From positions 62,001 through 126,000 of the forward strand of contig NZ_LMOI01000003.1 in assembly GCF_001423525.1 (NCBI RefSeq): a stretch of 64,000 nt of DNA, read 5' to 3'. Made by a program: the position numbers and the translations under genes. Below, piece by piece: positions 1-8,575 of this stretch (positions within the stretch are counted from its first letter, which is position 1; each line of letters opens with the position of its first letter). Origin of the DNA: Arthrobacter sp. Leaf137 (GTDB lineage: Bacteria > Actinomycetota > Actinomycetes > Actinomycetales > Micrococcaceae). The notes beneath the pieces are model-generated. The model searched no databases. It saw nothing but the letters and a program-made list of their open reading frames with translations, and was not told the origin of the DNA.

Positions 1-300
1 CGCAACACCAACGGCGGCAAACCCTTTGCCTGGGAAAACGGCCCCAAGGACGTCTTCTACGCCGGAGAGAACGAATCCGTCACGGTACTGATGCAGTTCG
101 ATACCGGCAAGCACGAGGGCGGGCGCTACATGGTCCATTGCCACAACCTCGTTCACGAGGACCACGACATGATGGTCCAGTTCGCCGTTGGGGATCTCAA
201 GAACAACGATCCCATCAATGCCGACAAGCCCGTCGTCGAGAACGTCCCCGAAGGAAGTTTCTCTTCAACCTACAAGCCCGCCTACCCGGCCGGCACCTGA
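1..300 (+). CDS. Multicopper oxidase, C-terminal fragment (gene begins upstream of window)
   Basis: The reading frame is open from base 1 to a TGA at 298-300, so only the last 99 residues are present. They contain HCHNLVHEDHDMM (bases 130-168), the HCHxxxHxxxxM signature of the C-terminal cupredoxin domain, which supplies the Cys and His ligands of the type 1 copper and ligands of the trinuclear centre. This is characteristic of multicopper oxidases of the CotA/SufI/CueO type, which oxidise phenolics or Cu(I) with reduction of O2. The last 35 residues form a polar tail. The substrate cannot be inferred. The lipoprotein gene that follows starts two bases after the stop, so the two are probably co-transcribed. 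Confidence 0.9.
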   Translation, partial: RNTNGGKPFAWENGPKDVFYAGENESVTVLMQFDTGKHEGGRYMVHCHNLVHEDHDMMVQFAVGDLKNNDPINADKPVVENVPEGSFSSTYKPAYPAGT

Positions 301-301
301 G

Positions 302-1123
302 ATGAGAGCGAGAGTCCTGCTCGCGCCGGCGGTCCTGCTCTCCTTGGCGTTGGCCGGATGTACCGGCGCGGACGTCGGCCCGGGCAGTCCCCCGGCCCAG
401 GATGCAGTGGCGGCGCCACCGGATGCCAACACCGCCGGTACCGTGGGCGCGTCAGCGGAAGAAGGCCTGGACGTCGGCAACAGCAGGCCAGTGGTCAGTT
501 ATGACGGGCTCATGGTCCGGCGCCGGGTGGTCATCGCCGTCAACTCCGAAATAGACGCCGACCTTGCAGGGCTCCGCGCAAAGCTGGAAGCAGCAGCCGC
601 GCCGCGGGGCCTCGCCCTGACCGACATTTCCCCCGACGTACTGGAGCCCGCGGTCCTCGACGAAGTAATGCCCGAACTGATTGTGGCGCTACCGGCCGCG
701 GCAACCCTTGAGGACGGCCGGGCCGTGGCCGGCCAGGCAGCCGGGGAGGACACGGTGAAACTGGGGGCGGAGGGCTTCCACGTCCTCCAGACCCTGGTCC
801 ACGATCTGTGCTTCACCATCCCGGCCGACGACCCCGCCGCACTCGCCGCAGCAGTCGAGACGGAAGGAATCCTCTCAGACGCGCTCGGAAGCTACGGAGT
901 AACGGCAGACGACGGCAAGCTCAGCGTCAGCTACACCGGCCCACTCCTCGCCGACAACATCGTCGAAAGCGTCCGCGAAGGACTCGCCCGCCCGGCTCAC
1001 ACGACGGCGTCCGCCGTCACGGTCGAACCGGAATCCATGGACGGGACCGGAGTGGACATGGAAACGGAGCCACCCTGGACAGCGGAAGCACAACGTGGGG
1101 CACACACCACCGCCCACGGCTGA
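302..1123 (+). CDS. Lipoprotein of unknown function
   Basis: A 273-residue protein. The ATG at 302 is chosen because it gives a classic lipoprotein signal peptide (MRARVLLAPAVLLSLALAGC) with the lipobox LAGC and Cys at residue 20; the longer in-frame start overlaps the oxidase gene and has no signal peptide. The mature part is acidic and Ala/Asp-rich, with no domain I recognise. It begins one base after the oxidase stop codon, so translation is likely coupled, and an extracytoplasmic role beside the oxidase (copper delivery or scaffold) is possible but only inferred. It converges with the epimerase gene, leaving a 7-base gap. Confidence 0.75.
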   Translation: MRARVLLAPAVLLSLALAGCTGADVGPGSPPAQDAVAAPPDANTAGTVGASAEEGLDVGNSRPVVSYDGLMVRRRVVIAVNSEIDADLAGLRAKLEAAAAPRGLALTDISPDVLEPAVLDEVMPELIVALPAAATLEDGRAVAGQAAGEDTVKLGAEGFHVLQTLVHDLCFTIPADDPAALAAAVETEGILSDALGSYGVTADDGKLSVSYTGPLLADNIVESVREGLARPAHTTASAVTVEPESMDGTGVDMETEPPWTAEAQRGAHTTAHG

Positions 1124-1130
1124 GCCGGGA

Positions 1131-2066
1131 TCAGACCGCGAAAATGCCCCACGATGCTGTGCAGGCGGCCCCCGGCTCCAGCCGGATGAGGTCAACACCG
1201 CTGTTGAAGGCATCGGGCGGGCATGTCATGGGTTCCACTGCGAGGCCGAGGCGGTTCGGGAACGGTGGCTTTTTGTCCGCAGTGTGGATCTGAAGCCACC
1301 GGCACGTGCGGTCCCAGGACATTCCCACGCCGGTGCCGGTTGGGTCGTGGACCAGGACGCGGGCCTGGCCGCCGTCGTCGTCGTCGTCGAATTTTATGTC
1401 CGTGAACGCATGGTCGATCTCCGTCGTGCCAATGGCACGGGAGGTGCGGAAATCGAACTCATGGCCCTCCACGCTGCGCACTTCCTTCGGCAGGAGCCGG
1501 TCCGGCGTAACCTCCAGGAACGATCCCGCGGGGACCTCCAGCGTCCACTCATTCAGCGGCGACGGGCCCGCCAGCAGGTAGGGGTGCGGACAAACCCCAT
1601 AGGGCGCCGTCGTACTGCCAAGGTTCTCCGCGGAGACCGTCATGCGGAGCCCGTCTTCCCCAATCAGGTATTCGACGACGACACGCAACTCATGCGGATA
1701 CCCCGCCGTCCGCCCCAGCGAGCAGGAGAGTTTTACGGATGCTTCGTCGTGCGACTCGAGCGCCCACTCGAGCGGGAACACCAGTCCGTGCAGGGCACAG
1801 CCGCGGTCGGCTTCGTTGACCGGCACTTCGTAGTCTGCACCATCAAACGAGTACCGGCCGTCGGCGATCCGGTTGGGCCACGGGGCAGCGATGACGCCGC
1901 GGTAATCCGGGATGGGGCCGCCCTCCGGGAAGGGGACAATCAGGTCCCGTCCTCCGTGGCGGAGCTCCCGCAGGGCGCCCGCCTGTGCAGTAACTGCGGC
2001 GGTGTACTCCCCTGCCCGGATCCTGTACTCGGTCCCAGTCCGGCCAGTTTGCGGATGGTCGGTCAT
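1131..2066 (-). CDS. Aldose 1-epimerase (galactose mutarotase family)
   Basis: A 311-residue protein. Motifs of the mutarotase fold are visible: APWPNRIADGRY near residue 61, ALHGLVF near residue 90 (conserved His), CPHPYLLAG (second His) and LAVEPMTCPPDAFNSG with the conserved Glu. The family interconverts alpha and beta anomers of free sugars in the cytoplasm before phosphorylation. The start at 2066 is set by an ATGA overlap with the stop of the upstream sugar kinase, so the two are translationally coupled. A longer open frame reaches 2282 but only reads through the kinase gene. The preferred sugar is probably that of the kinase (a pentose or pentulose), by inference. Confidence 0.88.
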   Translation of the reverse strand: MTDHPQTGRTGTEYRIRAGEYTAAVTAQAGALRELRHGGRDLIVPFPEGGPIPDYRGVIAAPWPNRIADGRYSFDGADYEVPVNEADRGCALHGLVFPLEWALESHDEASVKLSCSLGRTAGYPHELRVVVEYLIGEDGLRMTVSAENLGSTTAPYGVCPHPYLLAGPSPLNEWTLEVPAGSFLEVTPDRLLPKEVRSVEGHEFDFRTSRAIGTTEIDHAFTDIKFDDDDDGGQARVLVHDPTGTGVGMSWDRTCRWLQIHTADKKPPFPNRLGLAVEPMTCPPDAFNSGVDLIRLEPGAACTASWGIFAV

Positions 2067-3685
2067 GGGGTGGCTCCGTTGAGCCCGAGGCTGTCGATGG
2101 CTGCCCGCTGCACTGCCAGGCCTGCGCTGTAACGGTCGAGGTAGGCGCTGAACCCAGCTGCGTCGTCGGGACGGGGGTCCGTGGTCTCGAATTCTGCGTC
2201 GCCGAAGACGGATGTGCGGAGGAAGTGGTCGAGGTCCTCCGATGGGTCGCTGACGAAGGCTGAGAGTACGGCTATCCCCCACGCCCCGCCTTCGGAAGCG
2301 GATTCCGCCACCGAAACGGGCGCGTTCAGCGCGCCGGCCAGGAAGCGTTGGGCGATGCCGGCCGTGCGGAACACGCCTCCGTGGGCGAACATTCGGTCGA
2401 TGGTGACATTTTCGCTGGCGAGAACCCGCATCCCGAGAGCAAGTGTGGCGAAGACACCGTAGACCTGCGCACGCATGAAATTCGCTAGTGTGAAGTCGCT
2501 GTCAGGGGTGCGGACAACGAGGGGCCGCCCCCCGCTGAGGCCTGCGATGGGTTCGCCCGCAAGGTGGTTGTAAGCAAGAAGCCCGCCGGCATCCGCTTCC
2601 CCTTCCAGGGCCTCATGCAGGAGCGTACTGAAGGCGGCGTCCGTGGCTACGGGAACCCCTGCCGCCGCAGCAAAGCGGGTGAAAAGCTGGACCCACGCCG
2701 CGAGCTCACTGGCGCCGTTGTTGCAGTGGACCATTGCCACCGGCGCACCCGCAGGTGTGGTGACGAGGTCGAGTTCGTGGTGCAGCCCGGCGAGTGGGCG
2801 CTCGAGCACGACCATCGCGAAGATGCTGGTCCCGGCGCTGACATTGCCCGTACGCGGCGCTACCGAGCAGGTGGCAACCATGCCCGTTCCGGCGTCGCCC
2901 TCCGGCGGACAGAACACGGCCCCCGCCTGGAGCGCCCCTGTTGGGTCGAGCAGTGCTGCACCCGCTTCAGTCAGCAGCCCGGCATTGGTACCCGCAACCA
3001 GGGCTTCAGGTAGCAGCCGCGCCACCTCCAGTCCGGGCGCGGTCCGCGCCACGAGCGTGTCGTAGCGTTTCAGCAGTTCCGCATCATACGTGTTGGTGGC
3101 CGAATCGATGGGGAACATGCCCGATGCATCACCGATTCCGAGGACCTTCCGGCCGGTAAGACGCCAATGCACATACCCGGCGAGGGTGGTCATGAAGTCG
3201 ATCTGGGAGACGTGCGGTTCCTGGTCAATAACAGCCTGGTGCAGGTGGGCTATGGACCATCGCAGGGGGATGTTTGTCTCGAAGAGAGCGGTGAGCTCCT
3301 TCGCTGCCGGTCCGGTATTCGTGTTCCGCCAGGTCCGGAACGGGACGAGCAGTTCACCGTCGGCGTCGAAGGCGAGATACCCGTGCATCATTGCAGAGAT
3401 GCCGATTGATGCCAGGGTCGCGGGCCGCGCGCCGTGCCTGCGCTCCGCGTCGTCCAGTAGATCCGCGTAGGCCGCCTGCAGACCGGACCACACCTCCTCG
3501 AGGGAGTAGGTCCACAAGCCATCCTCCAGGGCGTTCTCCCAGGTGAAGCTTCCCACGGCAAGCACCGTCCGGGGATCATGGCCAATCAGGCAAGCCTTGA
3601 TCCGGGTTGAGCCGAGCTCGATCCCCAGGCGGCCACGGCCGGAACGGATGACTTCGGCCGCGGTTTCGGCATCGGGAGTGCTCAC
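2063..3685 (-). CDS. FGGY-family carbohydrate kinase (xylulokinase/ribulokinase-like)
   Basis: A 540-residue protein starting at GTG 3685, with the Shine-Dalgarno sequence GAAGGA about 8 bases upstream. The N-terminal ATP-binding fold opens with GIELGSTRIKA (residues 21-31), matching the phosphate-1 motif of FGGY kinases, and the C-terminal half has GNVSAGTSIFA and the adenosine-site segment FAHGGVFRTAG. The length lies between typical xylulokinases (about 490) and L-ribulokinases (about 560), so the ketose substrate is uncertain. The gene is followed by an overlapping aldose 1-epimerase and preceded by a perfect LacI-type operator, consistent with a small substrate-induced sugar operon. No LacI gene is in the window. 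Confidence 0.85.
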   Translation of the reverse strand: MSTPDAETAAEVIRSGRGRLGIELGSTRIKACLIGHDPRTVLAVGSFTWENALEDGLWTYSLEEVWSGLQAAYADLLDDAERRHGARPATLASIGISAMMHGYLAFDADGELLVPFRTWRNTNTGPAAKELTALFETNIPLRWSIAHLHQAVIDQEPHVSQIDFMTTLAGYVHWRLTGRKVLGIGDASGMFPIDSATNTYDAELLKRYDTLVARTAPGLEVARLLPEALVAGTNAGLLTEAGAALLDPTGALQAGAVFCPPEGDAGTGMVATCSVAPRTGNVSAGTSIFAMVVLERPLAGLHHELDLVTTPAGAPVAMVHCNNGASELAAWVQLFTRFAAAAGVPVATDAAFSTLLHEALEGEADAGGLLAYNHLAGEPIAGLSGGRPLVVRTPDSDFTLANFMRAQVYGVFATLALGMRVLASENVTIDRMFAHGGVFRTAGIAQRFLAGALNAPVSVAESASEGGAWGIAVLSAFVSDPSEDLDHFLRTSVFGDAEFETTDPRPDDAAGFSAYLDRYSAGLAVQRAAIDSLGLNGATP

Positions 3686-3700
3686 TGAAGGTCCTTCGCT

Positions 3701-3716
3701 TTGTTAGCGCTAACAA
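3701..3716. promoter_or_regulatory. LacI-family operator upstream of the sugar kinase
   Basis: TTGTTAGCGCTAACAA is a perfect 16-bp palindrome centred on CG, the form bound by LacI/GalR-family sugar repressors. It ends 15 bases before the GTG start of the FGGY kinase, where bound repressor would block transcription. The repressor gene is not nearby. Confidence 0.85.
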
Positions 3717-4390
3717 GATATTGCACTAAACTTACTCGATCTGGAAAGTATCGTCTAGAGGCAACCAGATAGGGGCGCTGCCACTGCCGGCCAACACTGG
3801 CGTGTGGGCTACGGCTTCAGGATCTCAAATTCGAGGTCCTCAACGGGCTGCGGTGCAGACGAGAAGTCGATCGTCAGGTGCTCGGCTCTAGCGAGGTGGC
3901 GCAGGTTGGCGCGTAGCAGGCCGATAGTGACGCTGCCCCGGCAACCCGGCCGGGACCGCCATCTGATGATTGCTAGCCCATCCAGGGCCATGCTGCACGC
4001 GCGCCGGATCCAGCCGGCCATCCTGGCAGAACGACTGGCTTCGATCGACCTGACCACGGTCGAAAGCGATCAGGACATACGCGTCCTGGAGTACCGGCGA
4101 TGTTGGCCATAAGCCGGGAACGGCCTACCCAATAGGGAAGCGTTATCCGGGTAGGGGAGCGCGGCAAGGTTGGGGGCTCGGTCCCCTATCCAGCCGCTCA
4201 CTCATAGGTACAAAATGGGCAAACCCGCGGCTCACTTCGGAGGCCTACATGTATTGTCCGCGAACTGCCATTGCTAAACGATCACGTGTTCCCGGATCCT
4301 TCCAGCCGGCAATTCCGGGGGCAAATGGTGCTACTGCCGTCGGGTTGCTTATGGATTCCGTCGAAAACTTGTGCGTGCCCCTGGTGCGCC
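3717..4390. other. Gene-free stretch between the sugar operon and a hypothetical gene
   Basis: This holds the kinase promoter region near its left end and no convincing gene. A minus-strand open frame at 3809-4057 reads like a worn C-terminal tail but has no recognisable domain or ribosome site. At 4108-4160 there is a loose inverted repeat (CTACCC/GGGTAG), and a small hairpin lies near 4171-4187. It may be remnant DNA at the edge of the accessory segment. Confidence 0.4.
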
Positions 4391-4963
4391 ATGCCTGACG
4401 ACGACGAAGTTTGGGGAAAAGCCCCTTTTCCCGGCAAGGGCCCAGAAGGGGGTCAACCAGGCCCGGCGTGGCAAATCAATCACCACTACGACCAGTTGAC
4501 CTATGAGATGCTGACCGCCCGTTTCCTCGCGCACGATGAGCTCCTGTGGCAGACGCCTGTCCTGGCACTGACCGCGCAGTCGTTTCTCATGTCCATTTCA
4601 TTGGATGACGGCATCACGAACATAGCGGGAGCCACAGCGGCGGCAATGGGAGCGATTCTGATACTGATGTCAATGCATCTGCTCGGCAGGCATCGTTTTC
4701 TTGAGCTTATCGAGAAGCACAAACTCAAGCAGCTAGAGGAAGCTATGAAGATCGAACCGCTGAGTACACATTCCTGGGCATGGAAATATGCGCGAGCACC
4801 AAAGCTCGGCAGCACATTCAAGCCCACCGACTACGGGCTGTCCAGCCCACGGTATCCAAAGATTTTTTCCTGGCCGAGTTACGTCATATGGCAAGCCGGG
4901 TTGTCCCTCTTCTTCATTGCTAACATAGCGATATGCGTTTTTAGGGTGAGCCAGATCGGTTAA
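4391..4963 (+). CDS. Hypothetical membrane protein
   Basis: About 190 residues if started at the ATG at 4391; the frame is open back to 4271, and no strong ribosome site decides the start. It has a hydrophilic N-terminus, two adjacent hydrophobic helices (residues about 60-105, around the segment AGATAAAMGAILILMSMHLL), a charged stretch rich in Lys/Glu (EKHKLKQLEEAMK) and one more helix at the C-terminus. I do not recognise the family. Base composition is visibly less GC-rich than the metabolic genes, and the gene sits beside copies of a 21-bp repeat, so it may have been acquired by transfer. Confidence 0.6.
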   Translation: MPDDDEVWGKAPFPGKGPEGGQPGPAWQINHHYDQLTYEMLTARFLAHDELLWQTPVLALTAQSFLMSISLDDGITNIAGATAAAMGAILILMSMHLLGRHRFLELIEKHKLKQLEEAMKIEPLSTHSWAWKYARAPKLGSTFKPTDYGLSSPRYPKIFSWPSYVIWQAGLSLFFIANIAICVFRVSQIG

Positions 4964-5050
4964 TCAGAAACGGACAGACTGGCTGCGGCGTTGGTGGCAG
5001 CCGAGTACGTTTACCGGAAGCCTTTGGTGAACCTCACTCAACGCCAGATT

Positions 5051-5071
5051 TACATAAGATCAATTATCGGC
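5051..5071 (+). repeat. 21-bp dispersed motif, copy A (diverged)
   Basis: The sequence reads ACATAAGATCAATTATCGGC at its 3' part. It matches the copy at 6826-6846 at 18 of 21 positions, in the same orientation. It lies just after the hypothetical membrane protein gene. Confidence 0.4.
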
Positions 5072-5149
5072 GTTTGCAGATGGCCGGGGGAGACGCCCGA
5101 AAGGGGCCTCAATATTGCCCGTGGATGACGGGCCCGGCTTGCCGGCTAA

Positions 5150-5620
5150 GCTCAGTGTCGCCTCTGGACAAGACGTCGATCCGGCGCGCAATCTGGCCTT
5201 GCGCGCAACAAAGATGTTCACGTTGGTGAGACGTATCGGGTCGAAGTCCCGCAGCGCCTGCCGCTGCTGTCCAAGCTCGTTGACGAATCCTGGAATGATC
5301 GGTTGGATTTGGCAATGCTCCGGGGCTGCTGGTTTGAACCCTCTGTCCTCGGCATGGATAAATCCCGGTCGCCGGAAACCGTCCATGGGATCCGGATAGT
5401 GCACCGCACGAATGTAGTTATTCCGCTAAGTATCGGGCAGACGGCGGAACTTGGTTTGCCGGCGGGGTCCTGCGAAATTGTTGGACATGTGCGTTCAGTG
5501 GACGACGAGTCCGTGGTCTCGCTGCCCGGCGTTCAGACTCTCACTGTGCCGGTGGGATGGCTGCATGGCCTGGAGTCCGAACCTTCGCGCGACCACAGGA
5601 ACGCCGGCCGCTCGTTCTAG
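5150..5620 (+). CDS. Possible hypothetical protein, start unclear (may be frameshifted)
   Basis: The frame is open from 5150 to the stop at 5618-5620 and encodes a plausible soluble protein (HVGETYRVEVPQRLP, later RTNVVIPLSIGQTAELGLP and VPVGWLHGLESEP). There is no ATG near the expected N-terminus; the first candidate start, TTG at 5303, would cut off part of the apparent domain. The neighbouring frame (from 5115) carries a protein-like N-terminus ending near 5210, so this may be one gene broken by a frameshift. No family is recognised. Confidence 0.35.
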   Translation, partial: AQCRLWTRRRSGAQSGLARNKDVHVGETYRVEVPQRLPLLSKLVDESWNDRLDLAMLRGCWFEPSVLGMDKSRSPETVHGIRIVHRTNVVIPLSIGQTAELGLPAGSCEIVGHVRSVDDESVVSLPGVQTLTVPVGWLHGLESEPSRDHRNAGRSF

Positions 5621-5662
5621 TGGTTGCCGCCACGTGATTATCAGTAATCAAGGTAGACCTGC

Positions 5663-5691
5663 TTGACTTCTAAATCTATATAGCTAGATTT
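5663..5691 (+). promoter_or_regulatory. Promoter and inverted-repeat operator of the PadR operon
   Basis: TTGACT (5663-5668) and TAGATT (5685-5690) are spaced by 16 bases as -35 and -10 boxes. The predicted start of transcription falls on or next to the ATG at 5697, suggesting a leaderless mRNA. AAATCTA (5672-5678) and TAGATTT (5685-5691) form an inverted repeat over the -10 box, a likely PadR autoregulatory site. Confidence 0.6.
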
Positions 5692-5696
5692 GTCCC

Positions 5697-6032
5697 ATGG
5701 AGAACTTAGGGCGGGTTACGCCGGCGACCACACTGGTCCTTGAGGCGCTGCTGTCGGCAGAGAGCGTGTGGGGCCTGCAGATCGTCAAAGATGTTGGCAA
5801 GAAGCCGGGTACCGTCTACCCCATCCTGGACAAGCTTGAAGCTGCCGGATGGGTCCGGGGCGAATGGGACGCCAGCGAGGAGCGGAAAGGCCCGCGCCGC
5901 CGGTATTACCGGCTCCTGGCCGAGGCCCGCCCCCTTGCCCAGGAATACGTTGCGACGCAGAAAGCCAAGACGCCACCAGTGCAGGGGCGACCGTCGCCCG
6001 CGCTTCTCGAAGGTCGCTGGAGCGGGGCATGA
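5697..6032 (+). CDS. PadR-family transcriptional regulator
   Basis: A 111-residue protein. The winged-helix core is typical of PadR: VLEALLSAESVWGLQIVKD, then GTVYPILDKLEAAGWV (the conserved GTVYPxLxRLE recognition-helix motif, residues about 38-53), then a wing ending in RRRYYRLL. The PadR signature Y-R-L-T normally follows a G-P-R-R-R-Y motif, seen here as KGPRRRYYRL. The stop overlaps the next start (ATGA at 6029-6032), so the regulator is coupled to the membrane protein it presumably controls. The promoter inverted repeat suggests autorepression. Confidence 0.88.
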   Translation: MENLGRVTPATTLVLEALLSAESVWGLQIVKDVGKKPGTVYPILDKLEAAGWVRGEWDASEERKGPRRRYYRLLAEARPLAQEYVATQKAKTPPVQGRPSPALLEGRWSGA

Positions 6033-6682
6033 GCGTCGGCGACGCCCTCTTGAACCTGTGCCTGATGGTGACACCGCCCCACCTGCGCGCGGTCCGCGAA
6101 GAGCAATGGAGGGCCGACCTTCGCGACGGCCCGTCCATGGGCATTTCAGCGGGTTCCCTCCTTGCGGCGGCCGCGCGTTCGTCGGCCACCGCAAGGGTCC
6201 AGGACATGCTTTACCGCGGCGGCACCGTGCTGGCGCGCATCAAAGGGGGAAACATGAAGATGACACTGGGCATTGCCGGCGCTGCTGCATTCGTGGTGGC
6301 TGGGACGGTCTTTGGCGTTCAGGCCAGCAACTCGGCCGGGGAGGCACCCGCGGCTCAGACGCCTGTGCATGACCTGCAGATCCAAGGATACGAGGGGTGG
6401 TGGAACTCGACGCCGGTAGACGGTGACACCACCGGGCTGCCGGCGGAGACAGTTACCGTCAACACCCGCACCGGAGACGTCATCGACGTCTTCAACCGGG
6501 CCAAGAACAGCACTCTGGCCTCGGATGTGGATTACACGCCGGTCCCGGATCCGTCCTGGCCGGCCAACTCGATCATCATCATTGACACGGCCTCCGGACA
6601 AATAATCGAAGATTTCCTGGTCGACGACAAGGGCTCCCCACTCGACGAAAACGGCAAACCCCTCGGATCCCCTGGCGCATAG
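6029..6682 (+). CDS. Membrane-anchored protein coupled to PadR
   Basis: A 217-residue protein whose ATG at 6029 overlaps the PadR stop by four bases. The N-terminal 65 residues (MSVGDALLNLCLMVTPP; EEQWRADLRDG) are a cytoplasmic segment of the kind often found next to PadR regulators in actinobacteria, which may sense or bind the regulator. One transmembrane helix follows near residues 76-93 (TLGIAGAAAFVVAGTVFGV), then an external domain of about 120 residues ending SGQIIEDFLVDDKGSP. The external part has no recognised fold. A PadR-controlled sensor or envelope protein is the most I can infer. Confidence 0.75.
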   Translation: MSVGDALLNLCLMVTPPHLRAVREEQWRADLRDGPSMGISAGSLLAAAARSSATARVQDMLYRGGTVLARIKGGNMKMTLGIAGAAAFVVAGTVFGVQASNSAGEAPAAQTPVHDLQIQGYEGWWNSTPVDGDTTGLPAETVTVNTRTGDVIDVFNRAKNSTLASDVDYTPVPDPSWPANSIIIIDTASGQIIEDFLVDDKGSPLDENGKPLGSPGA

Positions 6683-7248
6683 AGGTCGCTGAGGTCTGAC
6701 CGGTACGGCAGCCGCTAACTAGCCCGTTTCGAGTGCAAACCGGTTCTGACTTCTACCGCCATCAGCCCGACAACAGAAGCCGAACGTCCCACCGGACCCA
6801 CTAAAGGACCCCACTCCCCCAGCTGTACAGAATATCCATTATCGGCTCTTAAGTAGGGCGAGTGGAAGTAGCTGCGAGTACTCCGGCGCTTGGAGGAACC
6901 TGAGTGTTTCCGCAGGTCAGGCAGGAGGAAAGCCGAGAACCTCAATTGCGGATCATCGGCAAGGCTAGGAGTCCGACTCCCCTCGAGTGCTGTCTGGCGG
7001 AATCATGGTTAGGGGCGATTCCGGCGCAGGTCGCGGTGTCGGCTGTGTCGTCCGCGATTCTTCCATGCACTTTTATGCCATCGGAGCCGGCCGAAAGCTC
7101 AGTTGGGCCCAGGGGCTTGCCTGGACTCCAAGCCGTCCGTCAAGTCAAAAGGCCACCGCATAGACACAATAGACGAGGGTCGCGACATTAATAACTCAAT
7201 TTGATAGTCGGCATCTAGGATCACCTTGGCCGCGCTCAGGCGGCAGTA
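6683..7248. other. Gene-free stretch with a 21-bp motif copy
   Basis: No gene is supported here. It contains the 21-bp repeat at 6826-6846 and, towards 7150-7230, AT-richer sequence that probably holds the promoter of the secreted M23 protein. Open frames at 6904-7191 have no domain or ribosome site. Confidence 0.5.
6826..6846 (+). repeat. 21-bp dispersed motif, copy B
   Basis: The core CAGAATATCCATTATCGGC is identical to the copy at 9807-9827 in 20 of 21 positions and in the same orientation. The two copies bracket the M23/FG-GAP gene and the 298-residue hypothetical gene. Confidence 0.65.
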
Positions 7249-7269
7249 ATGATGACTCTAGGAGAGCAC

Positions 7270-8562
7270 TTGTTCAAAAAAATAATGGGGGCGACCATTG
7301 GGGCGGTCGTAATAGCAGCCACGGGGCTGGTCGGCGGACTGCCGGCAGCCCAGGCCGCACCGGCACTGTACTTTCCATTCCCGGCCGGCGTCTCGCACAC
7401 CGTCACCAACTACTCACACCCTAATGACGGCTTGTCGAACAACGCCGTGGACATTGGCATGTCCTATGGCGACGCCATCTCGGCCTCAGCCGGCGGAAAA
7501 GTCATCATCGCAGGTTTGGATAACAACCCGCGGCCGGACGTCAACGGTAACGAGGTCATGATCGACCACGGCGGCAACTACTGCACGCAGTACGGGCACC
7601 TGAGCAGCGTGGCTGTCAAGGTCGGGCAGTACGTCTCCCCAGGGACCTACCTTGGCGGCGCCGGTGACACCGGCCTTGCCTACGGCATCCACCTGCACTG
7701 GAACCTGGTGCAATGCTCGAACCGGGCTGCCGTATTCGGCCCGGTAGCCACAGTCGAAAACCCCAGCGCGTCGTATTGGACGGGCAAGGTTCTGACCAGC
7801 CAGAACGGCGCCAAGTCACCCGGAGCGGACGGTGAGCGCGTATCCGACTTCAGTGGGGACGGGCAGTCTGACGTCTTGGGCGTCGACGGCAACGGTGACT
7901 TCTGGTTCTACCCTCACAACGGCAACGGACTCAGCGCCCGCACCAAAATCGGTAGCGGCTGGGCAAACCACAAGCACGTAATGTCCGCGGACTGGAGCGG
8001 TGACGGTGCCGCAGATGTCCTGGGCGTCGACCCTGCCGGAGATCTCTGGTACTACCCCAACAACAACTACCAACTCTCCAGCCCAAGAAAAATCGGTAGC
8101 GGCTGGGGCAACTTCCTTCACGTCGCGGCGGCAGACTGGAGCGGTGATGGTCAAGCCGATGTTATCGGCGTCGATGCCAACGGCGACCTCTGGTACTACG
8201 CCCACAGTGGCACCGGGCTGAGCGCTCCCGTTAAGATCGGCAGCGGCTGGGCCAACTTCAAACAAATGGCGGCGGCAGACTGGAGCGGTGATGGCCACGC
8301 CGATGTTATCGGCGTCGATGCCAACGGCGACCTCTGGTACTACGGCCACAACGGCAACGGACTCAGCGCCGGCGTCAAAATCGGCAGCGGCTGGGCCAAC
8401 CACAAACAAATGATCGCTTCGGACTGGAGCGGCGACGACCAGGCCGACATCCTCGGCGTCGATGCCAACGGCGACCTCTGGTACTACGCCCACAACGGCA
8501 ACGGACTCAGCGCCGGCGTCAAAATCGGCAGCGGCTGGTCAACCTTCCGACACATCATGTAG
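7270..8562 (+). CDS. Secreted M23-family peptidase with five FG-GAP/VCBS-like repeats
   Basis: About 430 residues. The TTG at 7270 is preferred because AGGAG lies five bases upstream and the product then begins MFKKIMGATIGAVV, a normal signal peptide cleaved after AQA; ATG 7249 is the alternative. The peptidase domain follows (IDHGGNYCTQYGHLSS; GIHLHW), giving the HxH zinc ligands. The usual HxxxD first ligand reads NNAVD, so a His further upstream (YSHPND) may serve, as in LasA-type M23A enzymes. The C-terminal 240 residues are five 48-residue repeats (SGDGQADVIGVDANGDLWYY type) with Asp-rich calcium-binding loops. Likely role: cell-wall hydrolysis outside the cell. Confidence 0.87.
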   Translation: MFKKIMGATIGAVVIAATGLVGGLPAAQAAPALYFPFPAGVSHTVTNYSHPNDGLSNNAVDIGMSYGDAISASAGGKVIIAGLDNNPRPDVNGNEVMIDHGGNYCTQYGHLSSVAVKVGQYVSPGTYLGGAGDTGLAYGIHLHWNLVQCSNRAAVFGPVATVENPSASYWTGKVLTSQNGAKSPGADGERVSDFSGDGQSDVLGVDGNGDFWFYPHNGNGLSARTKIGSGWANHKHVMSADWSGDGAADVLGVDPAGDLWYYPNNNYQLSSPRKIGSGWGNFLHVAAADWSGDGQADVIGVDANGDLWYYAHSGTGLSAPVKIGSGWANFKQMAAADWSGDGHADVIGVDANGDLWYYGHNGNGLSAGVKIGSGWANHKQMIASDWSGDDQADILGVDANGDLWYYAHNGNGLSAGVKIGSGWSTFRHIM

Positions 8563-8575
8563 CGACCGCCACCTA

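Noticed and set aside
3809..4057. Minus-strand frame ending LEDLEFEILKP-like
   Set aside because: Looks faintly like a protein C-terminus but has no domain, start signal or upstream continuation; kept only as a comment on the gap.
8161..8325. TTATCGGC sequences inside the FG-GAP repeats
   Set aside because: They are codons of the conserved DVIGVD segment, not copies of the dispersed 21-bp motif.
7840..8562. Possible CRISPR or satellite array
   Set aside because: The regular 144-base repeats are in-frame protein repeats without unique spacers.
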